From Anaerolineae bacterium (lineage in GTDB: Bacteria > Chloroflexota > Anaerolineae > B4-G1), in the NCBI GenBank assembly GCA_016783285.1, contig JADHWW010000141.1, forward strand, positions 1 to 17,245: a DNA stretch of 17,245 nucleotides, read 5' to 3'. A program made the translations under genes and the position numbers. Of this stretch, positions 1-6,499 are shown piece by piece; the stretch's first letter is position 1, and every line of letters begins with the position of its first letter. The notes below the pieces were generated by a model that ran no database searches, was not told the origin of the DNA, and was given only the letters and a program-made list of their open reading frames with translations.

Positions 1-1
1 T

Positions 2-2107
2 GGGGCGGCTGCGGCTGCTGGGTTGATAGTGTCTCTGGCCCGCTGGACCTGCACAGAGGAGGTGGTGTATCCGCCGGAGCGGGACGTCGCGGAAGAGGAA
101 CCCCGTATCGGTGTTTTCGTCTGTCATTGTGGGTCGAACATCGGTGGTTTCCTGGACGTGCCAGCGGTAGCGGAGTACGCAGCAAGTCTGCCCGGGGTGG
201 TGCACGCCGAGCATAACTTGTATACCTGTTCGCAGGACTCGATCCAGCGTATCACGCAACAGACGCGAGAGTTGGGGCTCAACCGTGTCGTGGTCGCCTC
301 CTGCACGCCGCTGACGCACGAACCGCTGTTTCAGGACAGTATTCGCCAGGCGGGACTAAACCCTGGCATGTTCCAGATGGCTAATATTCGCAATCAGTGC
401 TCGTGGGTACATTCCGGTGAATGGGAGGCGGCGACAGAGAAAGCCAAGGACCTGGTGCGCATGGCGGTGGCGAAAGCGCAACGATTGGAGCCGCTCCACA
501 AGACTGAGGTGGAGGTGCAGAAGGCGGTCCTGGTCGTCGGTGGCGGTGTGGCTGGGATGACAGCAGCGCTGACGCTGGCGGACCAGGGTTTCCCGGTGCA
601 CATGGTGGAGCGGACGGAGCATCTGGGAGGCAATCTGCGGCAGGTAAAGCACATCGTGGATTGGGAGAGTGGGGAGCAGTGTCAAGGTGGAGAGCAGGAT
701 TCACGGAATGAAAGGATAAAGAAAGAGGAAGAAACCGGGTTTTTTCCGAAAAACCCGGTTTCTGAGGAGCATGGGGGGCTGGTGTGGCGCGATCCCCAGG
801 AATTCCTCCAGCAGTTGATTGAGCGGGTGAAGGGCCATCCGGGGATCAATATGCACCTGCGGAGTGAATTCTTGGAGAGCAGCGGCTTTGTGGGCAATTT
901 CACCTCGCGGCTGCGTGGCCCTGACGGTGTCAACGGTGTCAACGGATACGGAGAGAGCGAGGTACGCCACGGTGCGACGATTGTGGCGACGGGCGGTGTG
1001 GAGTACCGGGGGCCGGAGTACGGCTATGGGACGGACCCGCGTATCGTCACGCAGCAGGAGTTTGAGGCACTGTTGGCAGGAAGCAGGGAGCAGGAAGTCG
1101 GCAGTAGGGAGTATGGAGCAGGGGATGGGGGTGTTAACGCCCGCTGCGAGTACTCGCGGCAGGTTGTCAACGGATGCGGATGGGGGGGAGAAAGTCTGCA
1201 ATCTGTTGTGATGATCCTCTGCGTCGGTCCGGCAGAGCGGTACTGCTCCCGCATTTGCTGCACGACGGCGATGAAGAACGCGCTGGCGCTCAAGCGACTC
1301 AATCCCCAGGCGCAGATCATCGTGATCTACCACGATATCCGCACGTATGGCTTCAAGGAGCGGCTGTACCAGGAGGCGCGACGCCAGGGGGTGGTGTTCG
1401 TGCAGTATGACTTCGACCGTAAGCCGGAGGTGCGGATAGGGGGCGGCGGTCAGGAGACCTTGCCCAACGGTGTCAACGGATGTGGATTGCAGGTGATGGT
1501 TTGGGAGTCTAGTCTGGGGCAGGAGCTTGTCCTGGAGCCGGATTTGGTTGTTCTCAGTATGCCGGTGGTGCCGCCGGAGGGGGCGGGCGAAATGGCGATG
1601 CGGCTCAAGGTGCCGGTGGACCTGAATGGCTTCTTCCTGGAGGCGCACGTCAAACTGCGGCCTGTGGACTTTTCCAGTGACGGCATGTTTATGGCCGGAA
1701 TGGCTCACTACCCCAAGTTCCTGGATGAGACGATTGTGCAGGCACAGGCGGCCGCGGCCCGGGCGATGACGATCGTGAGCAAAGACGTGCTTGAGGTCGG
1801 CGGCATTGTGGCCCAGGTGGATGCGGAGAAATGCGTCGCCTGCCTGACCTGCGTGCGCATCTGCCCGTACAATGTGCCCCAGGTCCGGGCCGAGTTCAGC
1901 GGGGTGGGGGGCATCGTCGGCGCGGCTTACATTGAGCCAGCTCAGTGCCACGGCTGCGGCAGTTGCGCCTCCGAGTGCCCGGCCAAGGCGATCCAACTGC
2001 TCCGCTATCGGGATGAGCAAGTGGAGGCGGAGATTATGGCGCTGTTGGAGCCGGAGATAGCAGGGGTGATGTATACCACAGTGGATGAAATGAGTGTCGC
2101 CGAATGA
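2..2107 (+). CDS. hdrA: HdrA, heterodisulfide reductase subunit A-like flavin/iron-sulfur protein (5' end outside window)
   Basis: FAD and iron-sulfur hub of HdrABC-type complexes; with MvhD, HdrB/C and MetFV it probably feeds electrons to methylene-THF reduction. Counting from the TTG at 23: an RIGVFVCHCG motif (about 28-37), YTCSQD (68), FAD-binding GGGVAGMTAAL (173-183), the family CSRICC motif (408-413), and two C-terminal 4Fe-4S motifs, CVACLTCVRICP (604-615) and CHGCGSCASECP (642-653). The frame is open to the left edge, so the real start probably lies outside and 23 is only the first in-window start codon. Four segments do not resemble the family and match local DNA repeats: about 215-251, 301-311, 353-390 and 474-487. 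Core motifs around them are intact. The stop overlaps the next ATG (ATGA). Confidence 0.93.
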   Translation, partial: GAAAAAGLIVSLARWTCTEEVVYPPERDVAEEEPRIGVFVCHCGSNIGGFLDVPAVAEYAASLPGVVHAEHNLYTCSQDSIQRITQQTRELGLNRVVVASCTPLTHEPLFQDSIRQAGLNPGMFQMANIRNQCSWVHSGEWEAATEKAKDLVRMAVAKAQRLEPLHKTEVEVQKAVLVVGGGVAGMTAALTLADQGFPVHMVERTEHLGGNLRQVKHIVDWESGEQCQGGEQDSRNERIKKEEETGFFPKNPVSEEHGGLVWRDPQEFLQQLIERVKGHPGINMHLRSEFLESSGFVGNFTSRLRGPDGVNGVNGYGESEVRHGATIVATGGVEYRGPEYGYGTDPRIVTQQEFEALLAGSREQEVGSREYGAGDGGVNARCEYSRQVVNGCGWGGESLQSVVMILCVGPAERYCSRICCTTAMKNALALKRLNPQAQIIVIYHDIRTYGFKERLYQEARRQGVVFVQYDFDRKPEVRIGGGGQETLPNGVNGCGLQVMVWESSLGQELVLEPDLVVLSMPVVPPEGAGEMAMRLKVPVDLNGFFLEAHVKLRPVDFSSDGMFMAGMAHYPKFLDETIVQAQAAAARAMTIVSKDVLEVGGIVAQVDAEKCVACLTCVRICPYNVPQVRAEFSGVGGIVGAAYIEPAQCHGCGSCASECPAKAIQLLRYRDEQVEAEIMALLEPEIAGVMYTTVDEMSVAE
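730..763. repeat. 34-bp palindromic repeat inside hdrA (copy A)
   Basis: Perfect 15-bp inverted repeat: arm AGAAACCGGGTTTTT at 730-744, TCCG centre, complementary arm at 749-763, followed by GAGGAG. It is read through in frame by hdrA as TGFFPKNPVS. A near-identical copy with the same GAGGAG flank lies between genes at 9459-9492. The shared sequence identifies it as a dispersed element rather than hdrA's own coding sequence. Confidence 0.9.
925..951 (+). repeat. GTGTCAACGG repeat tract 1 (in hdrA)
   Basis: Two units of GGTGTCAAC followed by GGATACGGA. Read in frame as GVNGVNGYG, in a loop between the GNFTSRLR and GATIVATGG segments of HdrA. Confidence 0.85.
1076..1183 (+). repeat. Composite repeat in hdrA: AGTAGGG-like block plus GTGTCAACGG tract 2
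   Basis: Positions 1076-1130 carry 7-bp-period purine-rich units (AGCAGGG, AGTAGGG). They resemble the AGTAGGG spacers at 4241, 4986 and 11146, but several TAG triplets appear as CAG. Positions 1162-1183 carry TTGTCAACGGATGCGGATGG. Together they encode about 38 residues of low-complexity insert in HdrA without a stop. Confidence 0.75.
1465..1486 (+). repeat. GTGTCAACGG repeat tract 3 (in hdrA)
   Basis: Contains AACGGTGTCAACGGATGTGG, read as NGVNGCG in HdrA, in a loop between the YDFDRKPEV and VMVWES segments. Confidence 0.8.
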
Positions 2108-2729
2108 TTGAGCAAGAGCCTGCTGTTGCCTGGACGGACGAATCTGGAAACCTGCCTGATCCCAACGACAGATATGTGGCATTCGTGGCCATCGTCACCT
2201 CAAACCCGCGCGGATTGCGGAGGGTTGTCAAGAAGGCCAGTCGCAAGGGAAAGAAAGTCAGGTTAAGGAGACAAGGGGGGCGCGAGGTCAAGTGGTGGAA
2301 TGCTTATGATAGCACAAGGAAGAGAGTGTTGGATCTGTTGGCCCGGCAGGATGCTCACATCTTCTGGCTGGTCGTTGACAAGGAGGGTCAGGGAATCCCT
2401 GACACACCCGAAAACTACGGGCTGATGTTCTGCGAACTGATGCAGGAATGTCTGGCCTACTATCCTGATCTTGAGGTGATTGTTGATGTGCACTTCAGCA
2501 CGCGGACGCAGCGAGGTACTTTTGACCGGTTTGTGCTCTCCAGATTGGGGCCAGTCCACAAACCGACGCACTAGACAGCCAGCAGGATGGCATCATCCAA
2601 TTGGCCGATTTTGTCGCCGGGGCCGTGCGGTGTCAGTTTGAGGGTAGAGGCGAGTTCGTGGACTTGATTGAGCGGAGAATCGTCGCGGGGAAGGTGGTGA
2701 AATGGCGGCAACTGGAGAAAAAGAAATGA
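2104..2729 (+). pseudogene. DUF3800 family protein, split by a frameshift
   Basis: The first part (2104-2574, 156 codons) opens with AWTDESGN, the acidic start typical of DUF3800 (an uncharacterised, RNase H-like family), and continues through REVKWWNA and VIVDVHFS. It ends abruptly at a TAG. The family's C-terminal hallmark appears in another frame: DSQQDGIIQLADFVAGAV from 2574, running to the TGA at 2727-2729. Joined, the product would be about 208 residues, close to my expectation for the family. The frames can be joined at the GGGG run at 2547-2550 as if one G were missing. The start overlaps the hdrA stop, so it would be translationally coupled. Decay, sequencing error and slippage cannot be separated here. 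Confidence 0.75.
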
Positions 2730-2746
2730 TAGAGAAACCGGCAGGC

Positions 2747-2770
2747 GTTTACCTGGTTGCCCAGGTGAAC
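2747..2770. other. Imperfect 10-bp hairpin
   Basis: GTTTACCTGG, loop TTGC, CCAGGTGAAC: ten pairs including one T:G wobble, 18 bp after the DUF3800 stop. No T-run follows, so it is not a classic terminator. It may mark the end of the DUF3800 transcript or be an insert boundary. Confidence 0.5.
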
Positions 2771-2842
2771 CGCTGCATACAGCCGTCCCGCCTGGCCCCG
2801 GATTTACTCTCTATCTTGATGATAGTATAGCACAGCATTCGC

Positions 2843-3028
2843 ATGCTGTCAACTGCCGTCACCGAGTGCCCGGCCAAAGCGATACAATTGCTCCACTACC
2901 GGGACGTGCAGGTGGAGGCGGAGATTGCGGAAGCGGGTATCTCTGAAGAGCCCGGTGCGGGGGCTGTTGGGCAACTGGCAGTCCTACCGCGATGCACGCG
3001 CATCAGCACCGCTAATCGAAGATTGTGA
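2843..3028 (+). pseudogene. Remnant of a second hdrA 3' end
   Basis: Positions 2861-2926 translate as TECPAKAIQLLHYRDVQVEAEI, which matches the last cluster and tail of HdrA (1971-2035, SECPAKAIQLLRYRDEQVEAEI). Of roughly 65 bases, about eight differ, and most of these are silent, which suggests the copy once evolved under selection as a real paralogue. Nothing upstream resembles the rest of hdrA. The frame then continues without recognisable similarity to 3028. The nominal ATG at 2843 is unlikely to be a real start. It lies between hdrA and mvhD, where a second hdrA-mvhD junction would be expected after tandem duplication and deletion. Confidence 0.7.
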
Positions 3029-3052
3029 TGACATCACCTGGCTGTCTATACT
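3023..3052 (+). promoter_or_regulatory. Candidate promoter with overlapping palindrome, upstream of the AbiEii-like gene
   Basis: TTGTGA (3023-3028), 18-bp spacer, TATACT (3047-3052). The ATG at 3059 begins six bases after the -10 box, so the transcript could be leaderless. A perfect inverted repeat, GTGATG-A-CATCAC (3025-3037), overlaps the -35 box and spacer, as an operator for an autoregulated toxin-antitoxin unit might. Confidence 0.45.
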
Positions 3053-3058
3053 CTTGTT

Positions 3059-3577
3059 ATGGAAAAGACACTGGCAGTTATCAACCAGTTGGAGAAGGAA
3101 GGCATCATTGGACGCTACGCAATCGGCGGGGCAGTTGCGGCCACGCGATACGTAGAACCAGTTCAGACTTATGGTCTCTACATCTTTGTGATCCTCCCCG
3201 TCTCTCCATCTGGACTTGTTTCGATCACGCCCGTCTACGCCTATCTCACCCAGCGCGGCTACACACCGGAAGGAGAATGTATAGTCATCGAAGGCTGGCC
3301 CGTGCAGTTTCTTCCTGTCTACAACGACCTGATACAAGAGGCGTTAGCACAAGCGATTGATGTGGATTTTGGCTCAACGCCCACCCGCGTTTTGAGCGCG
3401 GAGCACCTGGCTGCTATTATGCTGGAGACAGGGCGACCAAAAGATCATGCGCGCCTGACCCAGTTCTTTGAATTCGACGTGCTGAACCGGGCCACTTTGG
3501 AAGACATCGTCGCACGTCATGGCTTGACAGCGCGGTGGGAGAGCTTTCGAAGGCGATTTCTGAATGAGAACGGGTAG
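3059..3577 (+). CDS. AbiEii-like nucleotidyltransferase-fold protein, catalytic aspartates apparently lost
   Basis: 172 residues. AIGGAVAATRYVEP (21-34) followed by QTYGLYIFV (36-44) fits the N-terminal signature of AbiEii/AbiGii-type nucleotidyltransferase-fold proteins, usually IGG.A......P..T.D.D.FV. Here the two metal-binding aspartates are replaced by Gly39 and Tyr41. Each needs only one base change (GGT for GAT, TAC for GAC). The protein may be catalytically dead or drifting. It probably pairs with the small gene starting at 3590 as a toxin-antitoxin-like unit. No good ribosome site is visible and the candidate -10 box is only six bases upstream. Family assignment rests on motif and neighbour, so it is moderate. 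Confidence 0.65.
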   Translation: MEKTLAVINQLEKEGIIGRYAIGGAVAATRYVEPVQTYGLYIFVILPVSPSGLVSITPVYAYLTQRGYTPEGECIVIEGWPVQFLPVYNDLIQEALAQAIDVDFGSTPTRVLSAEHLAAIMLETGRPKDHARLTQFFEFDVLNRATLEDIVARHGLTARWESFRRRFLNENG

Positions 3578-3589
3578 TAGGAGTGGCTC

Positions 3590-3829
3590 ATGCAACAAAC
3601 CTATCCAGACATTTCCAGGATACTATCCGCCAAAGCACAGCGAAGACAGGCACTTGCAGCATTATCCTGGGAAGAGAAAGTAGCAATCATTGAGCAGATG
3701 CGAGTATTGCTGCCAAAGGGCCAGTGGAAACACAGAACCGCAGAAGAAGGACTTGCAGGCAATGGCCACGCCGACCAACACAAACTTGCCCCCGACGCCC
3801 CTATAAAAATGGAAGGACGGAACCAATGA
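3590..3829 (+). CDS. Small putative partner of the AbiEii-like protein
   Basis: 79 codons from an ATG preceded by an AGGAG-like site in TAGGAGTGGCTC. The first ~45 residues (YPDISRILSAKAQRRQALAA, then LSWEEKVAIIEQMR) resemble small alpha-helical proteins encoded beside AbiEii-like genes. The tail from about residue 48 looks like non-selected sequence rich in polar residues, so the ancestral protein may have ended earlier. The gap to the upstream gene is 12 bp. The stop overlaps the mvhD ATG (ATGA), so mvhD could be translated from the same message. The antitoxin role is inferred from context only. Confidence 0.6.
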   Translation: MQQTYPDISRILSAKAQRRQALAALSWEEKVAIIEQMRVLLPKGQWKHRTAEEGLAGNGHADQHKLAPDAPIKMEGRNQ

Positions 3830-4260
3830 ACGAGACACAATTTGAGCCCAAGATTCTGGCCTTCTGCTGCCGTCACTGCGCTTACGCTGCGGCTGACCTG
3901 GCGGGAGGTATGCGCATCCAATACCCGGCCAACGTGCGCATTATCGAGGTGCCCTGTTCGGGACGGGTGGAGGCGACTGAGGTGGTCCATGCCTTTGAGC
4001 GCGGCGTGGACGGCGTGATGGTGGCCGGCTGACTGGAGGGCGACTGCCATTACCTGGATGGTAATATCAATGCGAAACGGAGGGTGAAGTACATCGCTGA
4101 CCTGCTTGACCAGATTGGACTGGGGGGAGAGCGGGTCGCGATGGTAAACCTGTCCGCGGCGATGGGGCCACAGTTTGCGGAGACGGTGGCAGAGATAACG
4201 GAGAAGGTGCGGGAGTTGGGACCCAATCCGCTTGAAGATGGAGTAGGGAGTAGGAAGTAA
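3826..4260 (+). CDS. mvhD: MvhD-type iron-sulfur protein with in-frame TGA, candidate selenocysteine (Sec69)
   Basis: 144 residues if the TGA at 4030-4032 is read through. MvhD carries electrons to or from HdrA through a 2Fe-2S centre. Family features lie on both sides of the TGA in one frame: FEPKILAFCCRHCAYAAADLAG (conserved C14, C15, C18), VPCSGR (C44), VMVAG-[TGA]-LEGDCHYL (C74), GLGGERVAMVNLSAAMGP and a final ELGPNPL. In the family the TGA position is a cysteine (GCLEGDCHYL), and the VhuD homologue of some methanogens uses selenocysteine. A stem-loop lies 3' of the TGA. GGAAGG precedes the ATG. The last residues (GVGSRK) and the TAA come from an AGTAGGG repeat. If there is no Sec machinery this is a nonsense mutation or error giving a 68-residue product. 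Confidence 0.85.
4030..4065 (+). promoter_or_regulatory. Candidate bacterial SECIS element following TGA
   Basis: After the TGA (4030-4032) a perfect 6-bp stem, ATTACC (4049-4054) with GGTAAT (4060-4065), closes a five-base loop TGGAT. The first loop G is 24 bases after the TGA, and a G lies in the first two loop positions. Both fit the usual description of bacterial SECIS hairpins. The lower stem is not evident, so the fit is partial. Confidence 0.5.
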
Positions 4261-4269
4261 GGAGTATAG
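4241..4269 (+). repeat. AGTAGGG-like repeat at mvhD 3' end
   Basis: GAGTAGGGAGTAGGAAGTAA followed by GGAGTATAG. A 7-bp purine-rich repeat that supplies the mvhD stop codon and runs to the metV ribosome site. Confidence 0.8.
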
Positions 4270-4281
4270 AAGGAGATCGCA

Positions 4282-4983
4282 ATGATAATAGGTGAACAGA
4301 AACCGCTCGTGGAAATCGTGGAACTGCTGGGCGATGCCAAGAAGGTGCTGGTCGCGGGCTGCGGCACCTGCGTGACCGTCTGCTTTGCCGGAGGCGAGAA
4401 GGAGGTTGGCATCCTGGCCTCGGCGCTGCGGATGAAGAGCAAACTGGAGGGCCATCCGATGGAGGTAGACGAGGTCACGGTGCAGCGGCAGTGCGAGTGG
4501 GAGTACATTGACCCGTTGGGGGAGCGGCTGGCTCGGTCGGAGACCGGCCAGAACGAGTACGACGCTGTCCTCAGCCTGGCCTGCGGCATCGGCGTGCAGG
4601 CGATAAACGAACGCTTCCCCGACGCGCTCACGCTGCCGGGGCTTAACACCACCTTCCTGGGCCTGCCGGAGGAGCAGGGGGTGTGGGAGGAGCGATGCCA
4701 GGCTTGTGGCGACTGCGTCTTGGGCCTGACCTTTGGCATCTGCCCCATCACTCGCTGCTCCAAGCAACTCCTGAACGGGCCGTGCGGTGGTTCGCAGAAC
4801 GGCGTGTGCGAAGTCAACCCCGACGTGCCCTGTGCCTGGCAACTGATCTATGACCGGGCGACGGCGCTGGGTCAGTTGGAGCGGCTGCTGGAGATTCAGC
4901 CTCCCAAGGATTGGTCAACGAGCCGGGACGGCGGCCCGCGCAAGATCGTGCGCGAGGACCTGATGCTGGTGGAGGAGCAGTGA
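4282..4983 (+). CDS. metV: MetV, methylene-THF reductase partner / MTHFR C-terminal-domain protein (copy 1)
   Basis: 233 residues, starting at an ATG 10 bp after AAGGAG. MetV partners MetF in the acetogen-type methylene-THF reductase and links it to Hdr/Mvh electron carriers. Cysteine-rich: GCGTCVTVC (C27, C30, C34), C71, C101, then ERCQACGDCVLGLTFGICP (C139, C142, C145, C154) with C159, and the family signature LLNGPCGG (C168) followed by C176 and C184. It ends in PPKDWS plus a short tail. The matching metF (7669) is separated from it by two kinase genes, unlike the second copy where metV and metF are adjacent. It shares the MII-EQK start and C-terminal layout with copy 2 at 9588 but is clearly diverged. 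Confidence 0.9.
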   Translation: MIIGEQKPLVEIVELLGDAKKVLVAGCGTCVTVCFAGGEKEVGILASALRMKSKLEGHPMEVDEVTVQRQCEWEYIDPLGERLARSETGQNEYDAVLSLACGIGVQAINERFPDALTLPGLNTTFLGLPEEQGVWEERCQACGDCVLGLTFGICPITRCSKQLLNGPCGGSQNGVCEVNPDVPCAWQLIYDRATALGQLERLLEIQPPKDWSTSRDGGPRKIVREDLMLVEEQ

Positions 4984-4985
4984 AG

Positions 4986-5018
4986 AGGGAGTAGGAAGTA
5001 GGGAGTAGGGAGTAGAAA
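4986..5018 (+). repeat. AGTAGGG-like repeat between metV and histidine kinase 1
   Basis: About four 7-bp units of AGTAGGG/AGTAGGAA type filling the intergenic gap. It is stop-rich (TAG) on the + strand. No coding potential seen. Confidence 0.8.
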
Positions 5019-5041
5019 GAGGGCTGGCCTGTGTTCAGGGG

Positions 5042-6493
5042 ATGAGTCAGATGGGTGACGAGTGCACAGGGTTGTTGGTCGAAGAATTGGGGCTGTTGCG
5101 TTGGCTGCGGCAATACGTCCGGTTACGCTGGCTGACCATCGGTACGGTGCTGTTCGGCATGCTGGTGGCCCGTTTCGTCCTGGGCGTCGGCGTGCCGCCG
5201 TTTCCAGTACTGGGCGTCACCGCTGCCATCGCTTTCTACGATGTTCTCTTCAGCATCTGGCAGCGGCGGCGCGAGCGACGCGGCCTGGAACCTGGGGCCC
5301 TGGTGCGCTGGGGCCGGCGCTTTGCCTTGGCCCAGGTCGTCACTGATCTCATCACACTGACCGTGCTGTTGCACTTCGTCGGTGGAATCGAGACGCCGTT
5401 TTTCCTGTTCTACCTTTTTCACGTCGGTTTTGGTTGCACCATACTCAGTCGCCACGACGCCTACAAGGTCTCGGCGTTGGCGATAGGGCTGTTCGCATTG
5501 CTGGTCGGGATGGAGTGCCTGGGCTGGCTGCCCCACGTGCATGTGGAGGGATTCGTACCGCCCAATCTCTACCGGGAGCAGGCTTATGTGGCAGCCGTGC
5601 TGATGGCTTTCGTCGTGACTCTAGCCGTCTTGACGGTAGGGGTGACCACTATTGTGGCAGAACTGCATTACTGGTATGAGCAACAGACACGCGCCCACGA
5701 GCGGGAACTGGAGGAGATCAGCCGGAAACTGGAGGAGCTCGATCGTATGCGGGCCTTTTTCCTGGCATTGGCTTCACACGACCTCAAGACGCCGCTGGCA
5801 GTGGTTGCCAACTACCTACAGGCAATTCTCGATGGCTTCGTCGGTGAGATTGGCGGAAATGTCGGGAAGCAGCGCCACTGGATGGAACGAGCCAATGTCC
5901 GCGTCCTGGAGTTAGTTCGGTTGATTGACGATTTCTTGGACGCGTCGCAACTTGCTCCAGAGCGTATCCTGGCCGAGATGGAGCGAACAGCGCTGGGTGA
6001 TGCTGTGCAGCGGTCGGTTGAGGAGGTGCGGGCCAGAGCCGAGAGGAAGGAGATTGCGCTGCGGGTAGAACTGCCACAGCAATTACTGCTGGTGCATGCA
6101 GCGCCTCGCCGGTTACAACAGGTCATCACCAATCTGCTTGACAATGCCATCAAGTTCTCCCCCCGCCAGGCAGAGGTGGTGCTGGCAGTGCGTCAGCAGG
6201 GTGACGGGATACTACAGGTGGACGTAGTGGACGCCGGGCCGGGTATCCCAACTCTCTACCTACCTCACATTTTCGAGGACTACTTTCGGGCACGCCGCAA
6301 AGAGTTCATACCGGGTGCGGGTCTGGGCCTCAGCACTGCCCGCAAGATTGTCGAGGCCCACGGGGGCGAGATCTGGGTTGAGAGTCCCTGTTTTGAGGAT
6401 GCCAAGGAGCGAAAATACGGCAGCCGCTTTTCATTTACACTGCAAACAGCGCTGCCGGGCGGGCAGCGGGATGGCGGGGATAGTGAGGAGTGA
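5042..6493 (+). CDS. Membrane sensor histidine kinase (HK1)
   Basis: 483 residues. About six membrane segments lie in residues 28-205, with very short loops and no large extracellular sensor domain. A helical linker (about 208-236) leads to the HisKA helix with phospho-acceptor His246 in LALASHDLKTPL. The ATPase domain has the N box NLLDNAIKFS (Asn364, Asn368), DAGPGI (397-402) and GAGLGLSTARKIVEAHGG (425-442). All catalytic boxes look intact. The HisKA and ATPase parts closely resemble HK2, which starts six bases after this stop, so they are co-transcribed and probably paralogous. Targets may be the receivers at 8643 and 9042. The input signal is unknown. The start could be the ATG at 5042 or at 5051; neither has a strong ribosome site. 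Confidence 0.9.
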   Translation: MSQMGDECTGLLVEELGLLRWLRQYVRLRWLTIGTVLFGMLVARFVLGVGVPPFPVLGVTAAIAFYDVLFSIWQRRRERRGLEPGALVRWGRRFALAQVVTDLITLTVLLHFVGGIETPFFLFYLFHVGFGCTILSRHDAYKVSALAIGLFALLVGMECLGWLPHVHVEGFVPPNLYREQAYVAAVLMAFVVTLAVLTVGVTTIVAELHYWYEQQTRAHERELEEISRKLEELDRMRAFFLALASHDLKTPLAVVANYLQAILDGFVGEIGGNVGKQRHWMERANVRVLELVRLIDDFLDASQLAPERILAEMERTALGDAVQRSVEEVRARAERKEIALRVELPQQLLLVHAAPRRLQQVITNLLDNAIKFSPRQAEVVLAVRQQGDGILQVDVVDAGPGIPTLYLPHIFEDYFRARRKEFIPGAGLGLSTARKIVEAHGGEIWVESPCFEDAKERKYGSRFSFTLQTALPGGQRDGGDSEE

Positions 6494-6499
6494 TGGACG

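Noticed and set aside
864..1211. 115-codon + strand frame inside hdrA
   Set aside because: Overlaps hdrA in another frame; its openness is due to the stop-free repeats.
701..2182. Long open frame on the - strand opposite hdrA
   Set aside because: High-G+C shadow of hdrA; no recognisable motifs, and the + strand has full cofactor motifs.
3826..4032. Treating mvhD as a simple truncated pseudogene
   Set aside because: The frame downstream of the TGA is fully conserved, the TGA falls on a known Cys/Sec column and a suitable hairpin follows; decay cannot be excluded but is less economical.
3601..4842. 413-codon open frame on the - strand opposite mvhD and metV
   Set aside because: Spans several real + strand genes and has no family features; typical shadow frame.
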